From Ramlibacter tataouinensis (GTDB taxonomy: Bacteria > Pseudomonadota > Gammaproteobacteria > Burkholderiales > Burkholderiaceae_C): a stretch of 64,000 bases of DNA. Both the position numbers and the translations under genes were made by a program. The stretch lies in NCBI RefSeq assembly GCF_027941915.1, contig NZ_CP116009.1, forward strand, positions 2,170,001 through 2,234,000, read 5' to 3'. The notes below the pieces were generated by a model, which was not told where the DNA came from, did not search any database, and saw only the letters and a program-made list of their open reading frames with translations. Of this stretch, positions 37,446 through 46,713 are shown piece by piece (position 1 is the first letter of the stretch; each line of letters opens with the position of its first letter).

Positions 37446-37994
37446 TCAGCGCCCGGCGGGCTCGAGGGGGGGATAGACGGCAGGCGCCGCCCCGGCGGCC
37501 GCCGGCGGCTGGGCCGGCGCGGCCGGCTTGCCGGCGGCGCGCTGCAACTGCTCGGGACTGGCTTCCAGCACCGGGGTGCGCGCTTCCTTCGGCTTGGCGC
37601 CGATCGAGGCGACGAACTCGGCCTCGCTGGGCATCGGGTCGCCCTCGAAGCGGTCCAGCGCGTCGCCCTTGAAGTACAGCGTCAGGCGGCGCGGCGGCTC
37701 GTCCACGCCCTGGCGCCGCAAGGTGAAGACGTAGTCCCAGCGGTCCTCGTGGAACAGGCTGCTGACCAGCGGCGTGCCGAGCAGCTCGCGCACCTGCTGG
37801 CGGCCCAGGCCGGGCTTGAGCAGCTCGACCTGCTCCTTCGACACGAAGTTGCCCTGCACCACCTCGACCTTGTACGGCGTGACGGCGCCGGCGATGCGCT
37901 GGCTGACGCCGTCGACGGTGCCGCAGGCGGCCAGCGCCGCACAGGTCACGAGCACCAGGCTGGGGCGAAGAAGGCTATTGCGCAGCGAAGCCAT
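37446..37994 (-). CDS. bamE: Outer membrane assembly lipoprotein BamE
   Basis: A 182-aa lipoprotein of the BAM complex. The signal peptide ends ALAAC-G, giving lipobox cysteine C24. The SmpA/OmlA fold follows: [42 protein letters not shown]. The C-terminus is longer than in E. coli (about 113 aa), with an Ala/Pro-rich tail from about residue 135. Divergent from fur, as is common in Burkholderiales. Confidence 0.92.
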   Translation of the reverse strand: MASLRNSLLRPSLVLVTCAALAACGTVDGVSQRIAGAVTPYKVEVVQGNFVSKEQVELLKPGLGRQQVRELLGTPLVSSLFHEDRWDYVFTLRRQGVDEPPRRLTLYFKGDALDRFEGDPMPSEAEFVASIGAKPKEARTPVLEASPEQLQRAAGKPAAPAQPPAAAGAAPAVYPPLEPAGR

Positions 37995-38070
37995 GGTTCC
38001 GAGGGGCAGGGGCTATGATCGAACGATGATTGTAGCGGGAGCCCCTGCGCGGCCCCGCCGCGCGCCATCC

Positions 38071-38508
38071 ATGTCGAATATCGAGGAACTGAAAAACACC
38101 GGCCTGAAAGCGACGTTGCCACGACTGAAGATCCTGGAGGTCTTCCAGCGCGGTTCGCAGCGCCACATGACGGCCGAGGACGTGTTCCGGGTGCTGCTGG
38201 AGGACCGCTCGGACATCGGCCTGGCCACGGTCTACCGGGTGCTCACGCAGTTCGAGCAGGCCGGCATCCTCTCGCGCAGCCATTTCGAAAGCGGCAAGGC
38301 GGTCTACGAGCTCAACGAGGGCACGCACCACGACCACCTGGTCTGCCTGGATTGCGGCCGGGTCGAGGAGTTCTACGACGCCGAGATCGAGAAGCGCCAG
38401 AACGCGGTGGCCAAGGCCAAGGGCTTCCACATCGAGGATCACGCGCTGAGCCTGTATGCGCGTTGCACCAAGGCCGATTGCCCGCACCGGCTCAAGCCCC
38501 GGAGCTAG
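38071..38508 (+). CDS. fur: Ferric uptake regulator
   Basis: An iron-responsive repressor of 145 aa. The start [20 protein letters not shown] is the conserved Fur N-terminus, so the ATG at 38071 is preferred over an in-frame one at 38026. The DNA-binding helix includes [17 protein letters not shown]. The metal sites are in [20 protein letters not shown], with a second cysteine pair in [16 protein letters not shown] box at 38014-38019 could be its -10 element. The stop overlaps the convergent hprK stop by 4 nt. Confidence 0.96.
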   Translation: MSNIEELKNTGLKATLPRLKILEVFQRGSQRHMTAEDVFRVLLEDRSDIGLATVYRVLTQFEQAGILSRSHFESGKAVYELNEGTHHDHLVCLDCGRVEEFYDAEIEKRQNAVAKAKGFHIEDHALSLYARCTKADCPHRLKPRS

Positions 38509-39455
38509 CCGTCCCTTTCCATCGCGCGCCGGTGGCGCTCGATGAATTCCTGGTAGGTATCGACGCCACGCAGCTGCAGGATGGTGTTGCGCACCGCCGC
38601 TTCCACCAGCACGGCGATGTTGCGGCCGGCCACCACCTGGATCACCGCCTTGCGCACCGGCACGCCCAGCACGTCCTGCACCAGCGGCTCGTAGGGCAGG
38701 CGCTCGTAGTCGCGCTCCAGCGTCTCGCGCCGCACCAGGTGCACGATCAGGCGCAGGCGCATCTTGCGGCGCACCGCCGTCTCGCCGAAGATGGCGCGGA
38801 TGTCCAGCAGGCCGATGCCGCGCACCTCCAGCAGGTTCTGCAGCAGCTCGGGGCAGCGGCCCTCGATGGTGGTCTGGTTGACCCGGTACAGGTCGACCGC
38901 GTCGTCGGCCACCAGGCCGTTGCCGCGCGTGATCAGCTCCAGCCCCAGCTCGCTCTTGCCCAGCCCGCTCTCGCCGGTGATCAGCACGCCCAGGCCCAGG
39001 ATGTCCATGAACACGCCGTGCATGGTGGTGCGCTCGGCGAAGTGGCGCGACAGGTAGGCGCGCAGCACGTCGATCACGAAGGCCGAGGCCTCGCGCGTGG
39101 CGAACATCGGGATCTGGGCGCGCTCGCACATCTGCAGCAGCGCCTCGGGCGGCGACTGGCCGTCGGTGAGCACCAGCACCGGCGGCTCCAGCGTCACGAT
39201 GCGGGCGATGCGGCGGGCGCAGTCTTCCTCGGTGTTGTTGGTGAGGTAGGCGATCTCGCGCTCGCCCAGGATCTGCACCCGGTAGGGATGGATGTAGTTC
39301 AGGTAGCCGACCAGGTCGGCGCCGGAGCGGGCGGCGCGCACCGCCACCTCGTCGAAGCGCCGCTCGGAGGCGCCCAGCCCGGCGATCCACTCCCACTTGA
39401 GCTGCGCGCGATGGTCCTCGAACAGGACATCGGCGCTGACGACGGTGGGCTTCAC
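38505..39455 (-). CDS. hprK: HPr kinase/phosphorylase
   Basis: A 316-aa kinase/phosphorylase acting on HPr-like proteins. Walker A is [17 protein letters not shown]; the capping and metal part is [12 protein letters not shown]; the HprK signature is [16 protein letters not shown]. In betaproteobacteria, which mostly lack sugar PTS import, it works in the nitrogen-PTS regulatory branch with PtsN. It lies 16 nt after ptsN on the same strand. Confidence 0.95.
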   Translation of the reverse strand: MKPTVVSADVLFEDHRAQLKWEWIAGLGASERRFDEVAVRAARSGADLVGYLNYIHPYRVQILGEREIAYLTNNTEEDCARRIARIVTLEPPVLVLTDGQSPPEALLQMCERAQIPMFATREASAFVIDVLRAYLSRHFAERTTMHGVFMDILGLGVLITGESGLGKSELGLELITRGNGLVADDAVDLYRVNQTTIEGRCPELLQNLLEVRGIGLLDIRAIFGETAVRRKMRLRLIVHLVRRETLERDYERLPYEPLVQDVLGVPVRKAVIQVVAGRNIAVLVEAAVRNTILQLRGVDTYQEFIERHRRAMERDG

Positions 39456-39471
39456 GCGCGGGCCGCCGCGA

Positions 39472-39939
39472 TCAGGCTGGCTGGGCCGACTGCCAGTTGG
39501 CGATCAGGCCGTGCAGCTCGGCGGCCGTGCCGCTGGCCTTGATCCTCTCGCGCAGCGGCGCGTCCGACAGCAACTCGGCGATCTCGGACAGGATCTCCAG
39601 GTGCTTCTGGGTGGCCGCTTCGGGCACCAGCAGGAAGATCAGCAGGCTGACCGGCAGCTCGTCGGGGGCGTCGAAGCCGATCGGGTGGGCCAGCTGGAAC
39701 AGCGCCGCCATCGGCGCCTTCAGGCCCTTGATGCGGCCATGCGGGATCGCCACGCCATGGCCGAGGCCGGTCGAGCCCAGGCGTTCGCGGGCGAACAGGC
39801 TGTCGGTGATGAGCGCGCGCGACAGGCCGTGCAGGTTCTCGAACAGAAGGCCGGCTTCCTCGAATGCACGCTTCTTGCTGGTCGCATCGACGCCCACGAG
39901 AACCTGGGCGGCGGGCAGGATGGCTGCGAGGCGGTTCAT
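39472..39939 (-). CDS. ptsN: PTS IIA-like nitrogen regulatory protein
   Basis: A 155-aa EIIA-Ntr domain protein. The phosphorylated histidine is H67 in [15 protein letters not shown]. It relays phosphate in the nitrogen-related PTS and controls potassium transport and sigma-54-linked functions in other proteobacteria. It is followed by hprK. A terminator separates it from hpf upstream, so it probably has its own promoter in the 149-bp gap. Confidence 0.94.
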   Translation of the reverse strand: MNRLAAILPAAQVLVGVDATSKKRAFEEAGLLFENLHGLSRALITDSLFARERLGSTGLGHGVAIPHGRIKGLKAPMAALFQLAHPIGFDAPDELPVSLLIFLLVPEAATQKHLEILSEIAELLSDAPLRERIKASGTAAELHGLIANWQSAQPA

Positions 39940-40031
39940 GGTCGGGATGGCGATTATGCACCCCGTGTCCGGCGCACCGAGGCGGTGCGCGAGCGGCGGG
40001 CGGCGGGCCAAAACAACGGTTCCGGCAAGGC

Positions 40032-40059
40032 CCAAGAACAAAGGGCCCGCAAGGGCCCT
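40032..40059 (-). terminator. Rho-independent terminator after hpf
   Basis: AGGGCCC (40042-40048) and GGGCCCT (40053-40059) form a 7-bp stem with a GCAA loop. On the minus strand TTTGTTCTTGG follows. It lies 29 nt past the hpf stop and should separate hpf from ptsN-hprK. Confidence 0.75.
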
Positions 40060-40088
40060 CGTCCGGTATGGCGGGTTCGGCGCCCGGC

Positions 40089-40415
40089 CTACATCACGCG
40101 CTTGGCGGCGGAGTGGTGCGCCTGCAGGCGGGTCTTGTGGCGGCCGACCTGGCGATCGAGCTTGTCGACCAGCTGGTCCAGCGCCGCGTACAGGTCCTCG
40201 TGGGCGCTCTCGGCGAACATGTCGTTGCCCTTGACGTGAATGCGGCACTCGGCGCGCTGCCTTCGTTCCTTTTCCTTTTGCTTCTCGATGGTGAGGAGAA
40301 CCTTGATGTCCACCACCTGGTCGAAGTGGCGGGTGATGCGATCGAGCTTGGTGGTCACGTAGTTGCGCAGGGCGGGGGTGACTTCGAGGTGGTGACCGCT
40401 GATCGTCAAGTTCAT
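40089..40415 (-). CDS. hpf: Ribosome hibernation promoting factor, short form
   Basis: A 108-aa protein of the HPF/YfiA family that binds the 30S subunit and inactivates ribosomes in stationary phase. Motifs are [34 protein letters not shown] and [20 protein letters not shown]. It lacks the C-terminal dimerisation domain, so it is the short form. A strong AGGAGG precedes the ATG. In many proteobacteria it directly follows rpoN; here rpoN is about 40 kb away. Confidence 0.95.
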   Translation of the reverse strand: MNLTISGHHLEVTPALRNYVTTKLDRITRHFDQVVDIKVLLTIEKQKEKERRQRAECRIHVKGNDMFAESAHEDLYAALDQLVDKLDRQVGRHKTRLQAHHSAAKRVM

Positions 40416-40551
40416 GCTGGAGCCTCCTGGTTCGCTCGGTGGGAGGGCCGGCCACGATACCCGGCAGGCCCAGGAAAAAAGATCGAAGCGCTTGCGAACC
40501 ACTATGCCCGCCACCCCCCTGAAAAGCAATTGCCGTGGGTCAATCGGACAC

Positions 40552-40576
40552 AAAAAAGGCGGCCCGCAAGCCGCCT
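40552..40576 (-). terminator. Rho-independent terminator after a 59-aa gene
   Basis: AGGCGGC (40557-40563) and GCCGCCT (40570-40576) form a 7-bp stem with loop CCGCAA. On the minus strand a run of six T (40557-40552) follows. It lies 26 nt past the stop of the 59-aa gene, which supports that gene being transcribed. Confidence 0.85.
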
Positions 40577-40601
40577 CTTGTTTGCTGCGCGCAGCGCGCG
40601 C

Positions 40602-40781
40602 TCACTGCCAGCGCCAACGCGTGTCGCGGTCGATGTAACGGGCCCAGCCCGTGCCGCCGAAGCTCGGATGCGCCTGGGCCCCGGGCCGGCGCTCCAGGTT
40701 GGCGTGCTCGATGCCTTCGCGCTGCGGCTTGTCGCGCGGCAGCTCGGTGAACTTGTTGGGGGACTTCGATTCGGTCAACAT
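40602..40781 (-). CDS. Small conserved-looking protein, 59 aa
   Basis: A short gene: AAGGAG about 9 nt before the ATG, an uninterrupted 59-codon frame, and a strong terminator 26 nt after the stop. The product starts MLTESKSPNKFTELPRDKP, is hydrophilic and basic in the middle (EHANLERRPG), and ends RYIDRDTRWRWQ, with a Trp/Arg-rich tail. It has no signal peptide, membrane segment or recognised domain. Function is unknown. Confidence 0.65.
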   Translation of the reverse strand: MLTESKSPNKFTELPRDKPQREGIEHANLERRPGAQAHPSFGGTGWARYIDRDTRWRWQ

Positions 40782-40815
40782 GCCGGGGCTCCTTGTGCGG
40801 GAGGTGTGTGGACGC

Positions 40816-41007
40816 TCAACTGCCGCTGTCGTTGCGGGGAGTGGGCTTGCCGCCTTCCGGCGCCGCCGGCCGGCGGGCCTGCGGACTGAGGAAGGGCCAG
40901 GGGTGTCCGGGGCGGACCCGCCGCGCCGGCTGCGCCATCGCCTTGTCGTCGCCGGCGGGGCGCCAGCCGGTGCGGCTGGCGTTGGGGTCGTTGGCTAGCT
41001 GGATCAT
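40816..41007 (-). CDS. Possible small protein, 63 aa
   Basis: Starts MIQLANDPNASRTGWRPAGD at an ATG preceded by GGAG 8 nt upstream; a second ATG lies at 41013. The product is polar and Pro/Arg-rich (HPWPFLSPQARRPAAP), with no domain recognised. It is followed, after 34 nt, by the 59-aa gene and its terminator, so the two could form a small operon. Low complexity makes this call uncertain. Confidence 0.45.
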   Translation of the reverse strand: MIQLANDPNASRTGWRPAGDDKAMAQPARRVRPGHPWPFLSPQARRPAAPEGGKPTPRNDSGS

Positions 41008-41179
41008 GGGCATGTCTCCGGGGTCCACCGGGTCCACCCGATGGGATGCATCCACTCTAGGGAGGCGACCTCATCGGGTCTGTCGGACGGGTCGGCCCGC
41101 GGCTGTAGGACGGGTCCTGCTGCCGAGCCACGGCGTTGGACGGCAGGCCCGCCGCGGCGCCAGCCGCAGAATCGCCGCC

Positions 41180-41788
41180 ATGCCGCACCGGATCCGCGAC
41201 ACCGGCGTGCGTGCGACCCGACTGCCCCGCAGTCCGCGCGTGCTCCTGCTGGTCGACTTCATCGCCCCGCTGGACTTTCCCGGCGCCGGGCAACTGGCGG
41301 CGCGCGCCGTGGCCGCGGCGCGCGCGACGGCCGCGCTGAAGCGACGCCTGCGCGACGAGGGCGTGGCCTGCGTCTATGCCAACGACAACTACGGCGTGTG
41401 GCAGTCGGACTTCCACAGCCAGGTCTCCAGCTGCCTGGGCCTGGACGGGGCGCCGGCCGAGATCGCCCGCCTGCTGTACCCGCAGGCCGACGACATCACC
41501 ATCCTCAAGCCGCGGCACTCGGCCTTCTACGGCTCCCCGCTGGAGATCCTGCTGGCCGAAATGGACACCAGCGAACTGGTGATCTGCGGCATGGCCGCCG
41601 ACATGTGCGTGCAGATGACCGCCGCCGACGCCTTCCTGCGCCAGTACCGCACCTGGGTGCCCTCCGACTGCACCGCCGCCGAGACCGAAGAAGCCAAGGC
41701 CGGCGCGCTGGCCTACATGGCATCGGTGCTCAAGTGCGACGTGCAGCCTGCCGACGGGACTGCGCCGCCGCGCGCGCCAAGACCCTGA
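41180..41788 (+). CDS. Isochorismatase-fold cysteine hydrolase
   Basis: A 202-aa protein of the nicotinamidase/isochorismatase-like family. The triad is visible: D26 (VLLLVDF), K100 (ITILKPRHSAF) and C133 (GMAADMCVQMTAAD). Related enzymes hydrolyse nicotinamide, ureidoacrylate, biuret or isochorismate; the substrate cannot be chosen from sequence. The start has a weak ribosome-binding site; in-frame codons upstream are non-conserved. It is followed by the patatin-like gene on the same strand. Confidence 0.85.
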   Translation: MPHRIRDTGVRATRLPRSPRVLLLVDFIAPLDFPGAGQLAARAVAAARATAALKRRLRDEGVACVYANDNYGVWQSDFHSQVSSCLGLDGAPAEIARLLYPQADDITILKPRHSAFYGSPLEILLAEMDTSELVICGMAADMCVQMTAADAFLRQYRTWVPSDCTAAETEEAKAGALAYMASVLKCDVQPADGTAPPRAPRP

Positions 41789-41848
41789 GCCCGCGCGCCC
41801 GCCGGCGCTGCTCTACCATGCAGCGCGAGGAGCGGGAGAAAGCGGCGC

Positions 41849-43045
41849 ATGAGCCAGGGGACCATCATCCATGCCGGCCCGGACAGGCCGGACCGGCCGC
41901 TGCATGCGCTGGTGCTGATGGGCGGCGGGGCCCGCACCGCCTACCAGGCCGGGGTGCTGCAGGCCATCGCGTCGATGCTGCGGCTGCAGCCGCAGGCCGC
42001 TGCCTTCCCGTTCCAGGTGCTGGTGGGCACTTCGGCCGGGGCGCTCAACGTCGCCTACCTCGCCAGCACCGCCACGCAGGGCCTGGACGCCTTCGATGCG
42101 CTGTCGGCGTTCTGGGCCCGGCTGCGCAGCGCCGACGTCTATGACCTGCAGGTGCCGGCCTGGGTGCGCTTCAGCCGGCTGGTCACCGCCGTGCGCCTGT
42201 GGGGCCGGGCCCGGCGCGCCGGCGCCATCCTCGACACCATGCCGCTGGTGGACAGCCTGCACCGGGCGATCTCGCTGGCCGGCATCGAGGATTCGCTGGC
42301 CGCCGGCGCGATCGAAGCGGTGGCGGTCACCGCCTCCAGCTACACCAGCGGCGTGCACTGGACCTTCTGCCACACCGCCGCGGACGCCCGGCGCCCCGCC
42401 TGGGACCGGCCCGGCCGGCGTGCCGAATTCCAGCCGCTGACCATCGAGCACCTGATGGCGTCCAGCGCCATCCCGTTCCTGTTTCCGTCCACCCCGCTGT
42501 GGGTGGACGGCCGGCGCGAGTACTTCGGCGACGGCTCGATGCGGCAGATGTCGCCGCTGTCGCCGGCCATGCACCTGGGCGCCCGGCGCATCCTGGTGGT
42601 GGGCGTCGGCCAGCCCGAGCGCGCCGGTCTGGCCGGCAACGGCGCCGGCGGCGAGCCGGGCCTAGGCGCCATCGCCGGCCATGCCATGGCCAGCGTGTTC
42701 CACGACACGCTGCAGGCCGACGTGGAACAGGCCCAGCGCATGACCCGTACGCTGCGGCAGTTGCCGCCCGAGATGGCCGCCGCACTGCCTTACCGCAGCA
42801 CCGACGTGCTGGCCATCCAGCCCTCGCAATCGCTGGATGCGATCGCCCAGCGCCACCTCCACCTGCTGCCCGCGGCCGTGCGCCGCGCGCTCGGCGGACT
42901 GGGCGCCGGCAAGGGCGGCGGCGCGCTGGCCAGCTACCTGCTGTTCGAGCCGGCCTTCGTGCGCGCGCTGATCGACCTCGGCGAGCAGGATGCGTATGCG
43001 CGCAAGCCACAACTGCTCGCCTTTCTCGACCGCCGCGCGCCATAA
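41849..43045 (+). CDS. Patatin-like phospholipase
   Basis: A 398-aa protein with the patatin Ser-Asp dyad. The oxyanion glycine loop is LVLMGGGARTAYQAGVLQAI (21-40), the nucleophile is S62 in GTSAG, and the aspartate is D228 in FGDGSM. Such proteins are acyl hydrolases acting on membrane lipids, cytosolic or surface-associated. There is no signal peptide. The Arg/Gly-rich C-terminal part (after about 255) is less typical. It lies between the isochorismatase-like gene and corA. Confidence 0.9.
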   Translation: MSQGTIIHAGPDRPDRPLHALVLMGGGARTAYQAGVLQAIASMLRLQPQAAAFPFQVLVGTSAGALNVAYLASTATQGLDAFDALSAFWARLRSADVYDLQVPAWVRFSRLVTAVRLWGRARRAGAILDTMPLVDSLHRAISLAGIEDSLAAGAIEAVAVTASSYTSGVHWTFCHTAADARRPAWDRPGRRAEFQPLTIEHLMASSAIPFLFPSTPLWVDGRREYFGDGSMRQMSPLSPAMHLGARRILVVGVGQPERAGLAGNGAGGEPGLGAIAGHAMASVFHDTLQADVEQAQRMTRTLRQLPPEMAAALPYRSTDVLAIQPSQSLDAIAQRHLHLLPAAVRRALGGLGAGKGGGALASYLLFEPAFVRALIDLGEQDAYARKPQLLAFLDRRAP

Positions 43046-43173
43046 TCCGCGCGTTTGCCAACTCGCCAGATCGCTCCTTCGGAAAGCTGCCCCTGGTAGC
43101 AGCTTCCGGTTGTCCGTGAGCGGCGTTGGAATCATCTTGCACGACGCCGACCAGAATCCACGGAAGTAGGGCC

Positions 43174-44160
43174 ATGCTCAACGTCTTCACGCTCGCCAAT
43201 GGGCGCCTGTTCCAGGAAGAGATCGAGTCGCTCGAGGAACTGTCCCGGTTCCAGCCGATCTGGGTCGACCTGGAGTCGCCCACGCTGGAGGAAAAGCGCT
43301 GGGTCAAGCAGTACTACGGCCTGTCCATCCCCGAGGACGTGATGGACGAGGACATCGAGGAGTCGGCGCGCTTCTACGAGGAAGACAACGGCGAGCTGCA
43401 CATCCGCAGCGACTTCCTGATCGCCGACGACGAGGAGACCCGCTCGGTGCGGGTGGCGTTCATCCTGAACCAGATGAACGAGGCGCTGAAGAGCCGCGGC
43501 GTGCTGTTCTCCATCCACGACGAGGACGTGCCGGTGTTCCGGCTGCTGCGGCTGCGCGCGCGCCGCTCGCCCGGCCTGATCGAGGACGCCAAGGACGTCA
43601 TGCTCAAGCTGTTCGACGGCGACGCCGAGTACTCGGCCGACGCGCTCGAGGGCATCTACGACGAGCTCGAGAAGGTCAGCCGGCAGGTGCTGGCCGGCGA
43701 GGTGACCGACACCCTGGCCGGCGAAGTGCTGAACGCCATCGCCCGCCAGGAGGACCTGAACGGGCGCATCCGCCGCAACGTGATGGACACCCGGCGCGCG
43801 GTCAGCTTCATGATGCGCAGCCGCATGCTGTCGTCCGACCAGTTCGAGGAAGCGCGCCAGATCCTGCGCGACATCGAGTCGCTGGACAACCACACGGCGT
43901 TCCTGTTCGACAAGATCAACTTCCTGATGGACGCCACCGTCGGCTTCATCAACATCAACCAGAACAAGATCATCAAGATCTTCTCGGTCGCCAGCGTGGC
44001 GCTGCTGCCGCCGACGCTGGTGGCCAGCGTTTACGGCATGAACTTCCGGTTCATGCCGGAGTTCCAGTGGGAGTTCGGGTACCCGTTCGCGATCTCCCTG
44101 ATGGCAGCCAGCGCGCTGCTGCCCATGTGGTACTTCCGCAAGCGGGGCTGGCTGCGCTAA
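43174..44160 (+). CDS. corA: Magnesium/cobalt transporter CorA
   Basis: A 328-aa divalent-cation channel. A large acidic cytoplasmic funnel domain includes WVDLESPTLEEKRWVKQYYG. Two C-terminal helices follow, and the diagnostic YGMN lies at the end of the first (ASVYGMNFRF). The C-terminus is basic (YFRKRGWLR). The start is placed at MLNVFTLANGRL. A 7-bp hairpin (AAGCTGC/GCAGCTT, 43084-43105) lies in the 5' region; no known magnesium-leader type was recognised. Confidence 0.94.
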   Translation: MLNVFTLANGRLFQEEIESLEELSRFQPIWVDLESPTLEEKRWVKQYYGLSIPEDVMDEDIEESARFYEEDNGELHIRSDFLIADDEETRSVRVAFILNQMNEALKSRGVLFSIHDEDVPVFRLLRLRARRSPGLIEDAKDVMLKLFDGDAEYSADALEGIYDELEKVSRQVLAGEVTDTLAGEVLNAIARQEDLNGRIRRNVMDTRRAVSFMMRSRMLSSDQFEEARQILRDIESLDNHTAFLFDKINFLMDATVGFININQNKIIKIFSVASVALLPPTLVASVYGMNFRFMPEFQWEFGYPFAISLMAASALLPMWYFRKRGWLR

Positions 44161-44199
44161 GGCGCTCGCCGCCGCCGTGCGCCAGCGGCACCCGGGGCG

Positions 44200-44892
44200 T
44201 CAGGCCAGCAGCGCCTGGACGATCGCCGCCGAATGCGGGCTGGCGACTTCGCGCACGAAGCGGGTGAAGTCGCCGGGCGCTGCGTCGTCGGCGCGGTCGG
44301 AGATCGTGCGCACGGCCGCGAAGGGAACGCCGCAGTCGTGGCAGACCTGGGCGACGGCCGCGCCCTCCATCTCCACCGCCAGCGCCTGCGGCAGTTCGGC
44401 TTGCAGGGCGCGGCTTTCCGCCGTGGTGGACACGAAGCGGTCCCCGCTGATCACCAGCCCGCGGTGCAGTCGCGCCGCTGGCAGGGCGCGGGCCACGGCA
44501 GCGGCCAGCCGCTGTGTCAGCGCCGCATCGGTGTGGAACTCGCTGGTGCCGTACAGCGGCACCTCGTAGCGCGGGAAGATCGGCGAGGCGTCCAGGTCGT
44601 GCTGCAGGAAGCGGTCGGCCACCACCACGTCGCCCACCTGCACCCCCGGCGCGAGCCCGCCGGCCACGCCGGTGAAGACGATCTCGCCGACGTCGAAACG
44701 CTCGATGAGGAGGGTGGCCGTGGTCGCCGCCGCCACCTTGCCGATGCGCGAGAGCACCGCCACCACCTCGCGGCCGTGCAGGTGGCCGACCCAGAACTCG
44801 CGCCCGGCCGCGACCTGCCGGCTCTCGTCGGGCATGAGGTCCAGCACGGCGGCCAGCTCCTCGTGCATGGCGGAGACGATGGCGGTGCGCAT
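44200..44892 (-). CDS. mtnN: 5'-methylthioadenosine/S-adenosylhomocysteine nucleosidase
   Basis: Cleaves methylthioadenosine, S-adenosylhomocysteine and 5'-deoxyadenosine to adenine plus sugar; the last is the by-product of radical SAM enzymes. The 230-aa product has the phosphorylase fold: MRTAIVSAMHEELAAVLDLM, FTGVAGGLAPGVQVGDVVVA and LAVEMEGAAVAQVCHDCGV. It starts 3 nt after the fadD stop, suggesting cotranscription. Confidence 0.93.
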   Translation of the reverse strand: MRTAIVSAMHEELAAVLDLMPDESRQVAAGREFWVGHLHGREVVAVLSRIGKVAAATTATLLIERFDVGEIVFTGVAGGLAPGVQVGDVVVADRFLQHDLDASPIFPRYEVPLYGTSEFHTDAALTQRLAAAVARALPAARLHRGLVISGDRFVSTTAESRALQAELPQALAVEMEGAAVAQVCHDCGVPFAAVRTISDRADDAAPGDFTRFVREVASPHSAAIVQALLA

Positions 44893-44895
44893 GGG

Positions 44896-46575
44896 CTAGG
44901 TCTTGTCGCGCAGCTCCCGGCGCAGGATCTTGCCCACCGGCGTCTTGGGCAGGTCGGTGCGGAACTCGATCACGCGCGGCTGCTTGTAGCCGGTCAGGTT
45001 GGCGCGGCAGAACTCGCGCACCTGCTGCTCGGTCAGCGCCGGGTCCTTCCGGACGACCACCAGCTTGACCGCCTCGCCGGTCTTCTCGTCGGGCACCCCG
45101 ACCACGGCGCACTCGAGCACGCCCGGCATGCCGGCGACCACGTCCTCGACCTCGTTCGGGTAGACGTTGAAGCCCGAGACCAGCACCATGTCCTTCTTGC
45201 GGTCGATGATCTTGAAGTAGCCGCGCTCGTCCATGACGCCGATGTCGCCGCTCTTGAAGAAGCCGTCGGCGGTCATGACCTTGGCGGTCTCGTCCGGGCG
45301 CTGCCAGTAGCCGGCCATCACCTGCGGACCCTTGATCGCGATCTCGCCGGGCTGGCCCATCGGCACTTCATTGCCGTCGTCGTCCACGCACTTCATGACG
45401 GTGGACGGCAGCGGCACGCCGATGGTGCCGGTGAAGGCGGCGCTGGTCACCGGGTTGCAGCTGGCCGACGGCGAGGTCTCCGACAGGCCGTAGCCCTCGC
45501 AGATCGGGCAGCCGGTCTTGTCCAGCCACTTCTGCGCGACCGCGCCCTGCACCGCCATGCCGCCGCCGACCGAGACCTTCAGGTTGCTCCAGTCGACCTT
45601 GTTGAAATCGGGGTGGTTGGCCAGGCCGTTGAACAGCGTGTTGACGGCCGGGAAGCTGTGGAAGGTGTGCTTGGACAACTCCTTGAGCACCGCCGGCAGG
45701 TCGCGCGGATTGGGAATCAGGATCAGCTTCCCGCCGGTGCGCATGTTCAGCATCATCCCGACGGTGAACGCGAAGATGTGGTACAGCGGCAGCGCGCAGA
45801 TGCTGGTGGGCTGCTGGCCGGCCGGCACCTTGTTCATCACCGGCGCGTTCCAGGCCTCGGACTGCAGCACGTTGGCGATGACGTTGCGGTGCAGCAGTAC
45901 CGCGCCCTTGGACACGCCGGTGGTGCCGCCGGTGTACTGCAGCACCGCCACGTCGTCCGGCTGGATGTCCACCGGCTTGAGCGTGGCGCGCGTGCCCTGG
46001 GCGATGGCGTCGTTGAAGCGCACTGCGCCCGGCAGGTTCCAGGCCGGCACCATCTTCTTGACGTTGCGCACCACGTAGTTGACCAGCGCGCCCTTGAGCA
46101 GGCCGAGCCGGTCGCCCATGGCCGCCAGCACCACGTGCTTGACCGGCGTCGCCGAGATGCACTGCTGCAGCGTGTTGGCGAAGTTCTCGATGATGACGAT
46201 CGCCTTGGCGCCCGAGTCCTTCAGCTGGTGCTCCAGCTCGCGCGGGGTGTACAGCGGGTTGACGTTCACCACCACCATGCCGGCGCGCAGGATGCCGGCC
46301 ACCGCCACCGGATACTGGGGCACGTTGGGCATCATGATCGCGACCCGGTCGCCCTTGGCCAGCCCCAGGCTTTGCAGGTAGGCGGCGAACGCCTGGCTCA
46401 GCGAGTCGGTCTCGCGGAAGGTCACGTCCTTGCCCATGAAACTGTAGGCGGTGCGGTCCGCGTTCTTGCGGAAAGCCTCCTCCATCAGCTGCACCAGCGA
46501 GCGGTACTGGGCGGGGTCGATCTCGGCCGGCACACCGGCGGGATAGGCACTGAGCCAGGGGTAGTCGTTGCTCAT
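44896..46575 (-). CDS. fadD: Long-chain fatty acid-CoA ligase
   Basis: A 559-aa ANL-superfamily enzyme that activates fatty acids via an acyl-AMP. The AMP-binding motif is YTGGTTGVSKGAVL, followed by GYGLSETSPS and, near the C-terminus, the conserved Asp-Arg in GYFKIIDRKKDMVLVSGFNV and the catalytic lysine in PKTPVGKILRREL. Length matches FadD. It is separated from pntB by a strong terminator, and mtnN follows directly. Confidence 0.93.
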   Translation of the reverse strand: MSNDYPWLSAYPAGVPAEIDPAQYRSLVQLMEEAFRKNADRTAYSFMGKDVTFRETDSLSQAFAAYLQSLGLAKGDRVAIMMPNVPQYPVAVAGILRAGMVVVNVNPLYTPRELEHQLKDSGAKAIVIIENFANTLQQCISATPVKHVVLAAMGDRLGLLKGALVNYVVRNVKKMVPAWNLPGAVRFNDAIAQGTRATLKPVDIQPDDVAVLQYTGGTTGVSKGAVLLHRNVIANVLQSEAWNAPVMNKVPAGQQPTSICALPLYHIFAFTVGMMLNMRTGGKLILIPNPRDLPAVLKELSKHTFHSFPAVNTLFNGLANHPDFNKVDWSNLKVSVGGGMAVQGAVAQKWLDKTGCPICEGYGLSETSPSASCNPVTSAAFTGTIGVPLPSTVMKCVDDDGNEVPMGQPGEIAIKGPQVMAGYWQRPDETAKVMTADGFFKSGDIGVMDERGYFKIIDRKKDMVLVSGFNVYPNEVEDVVAGMPGVLECAVVGVPDEKTGEAVKLVVVRKDPALTEQQVREFCRANLTGYKQPRVIEFRTDLPKTPVGKILRRELRDKT

Positions 46576-46632
46576 GGTTCTCTCCTCCGCGGTCTTCGAT
46601 GGAAGAAAGCCCCGGGCGCGACGCCGCGGGGC

Positions 46633-46665
46633 AAAAAAACGGCCCCGCGGATTGTGTCGCGGGGC
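46633..46665 (-). terminator. Rho-independent terminator after pntB
   Basis: GCCCCGCG (46642-46649) and CGCGGGGC (46658-46665) form an 8-bp GC stem with an 8-nt loop. On the minus strand CGTTTTTTT follows, a textbook Rho-independent terminator for the pnt operon, 49 nt past the pntB stop. Confidence 0.9.
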
Positions 46666-46713
46666 ATGCCTTCTTGCGGCTGTGTTAACCCTATTCGCGC
46701 AGCCGACAGCCGG

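Noticed and set aside
38014..38034. A Fur box in front of fur (TATGATCGAACGATGATT)
   Set aside because: It has a loose ATGAT repeat but does not match the 19-bp GATAATGATAATCATTATC palindrome well enough; it may simply be the -10 region.
43046..43173. A magnesium-sensing leader upstream of corA based on the AAGCTGC/GCAGCTT hairpin
   Set aside because: One 7-bp stem without alternative pairing or a leader peptide is too little evidence.
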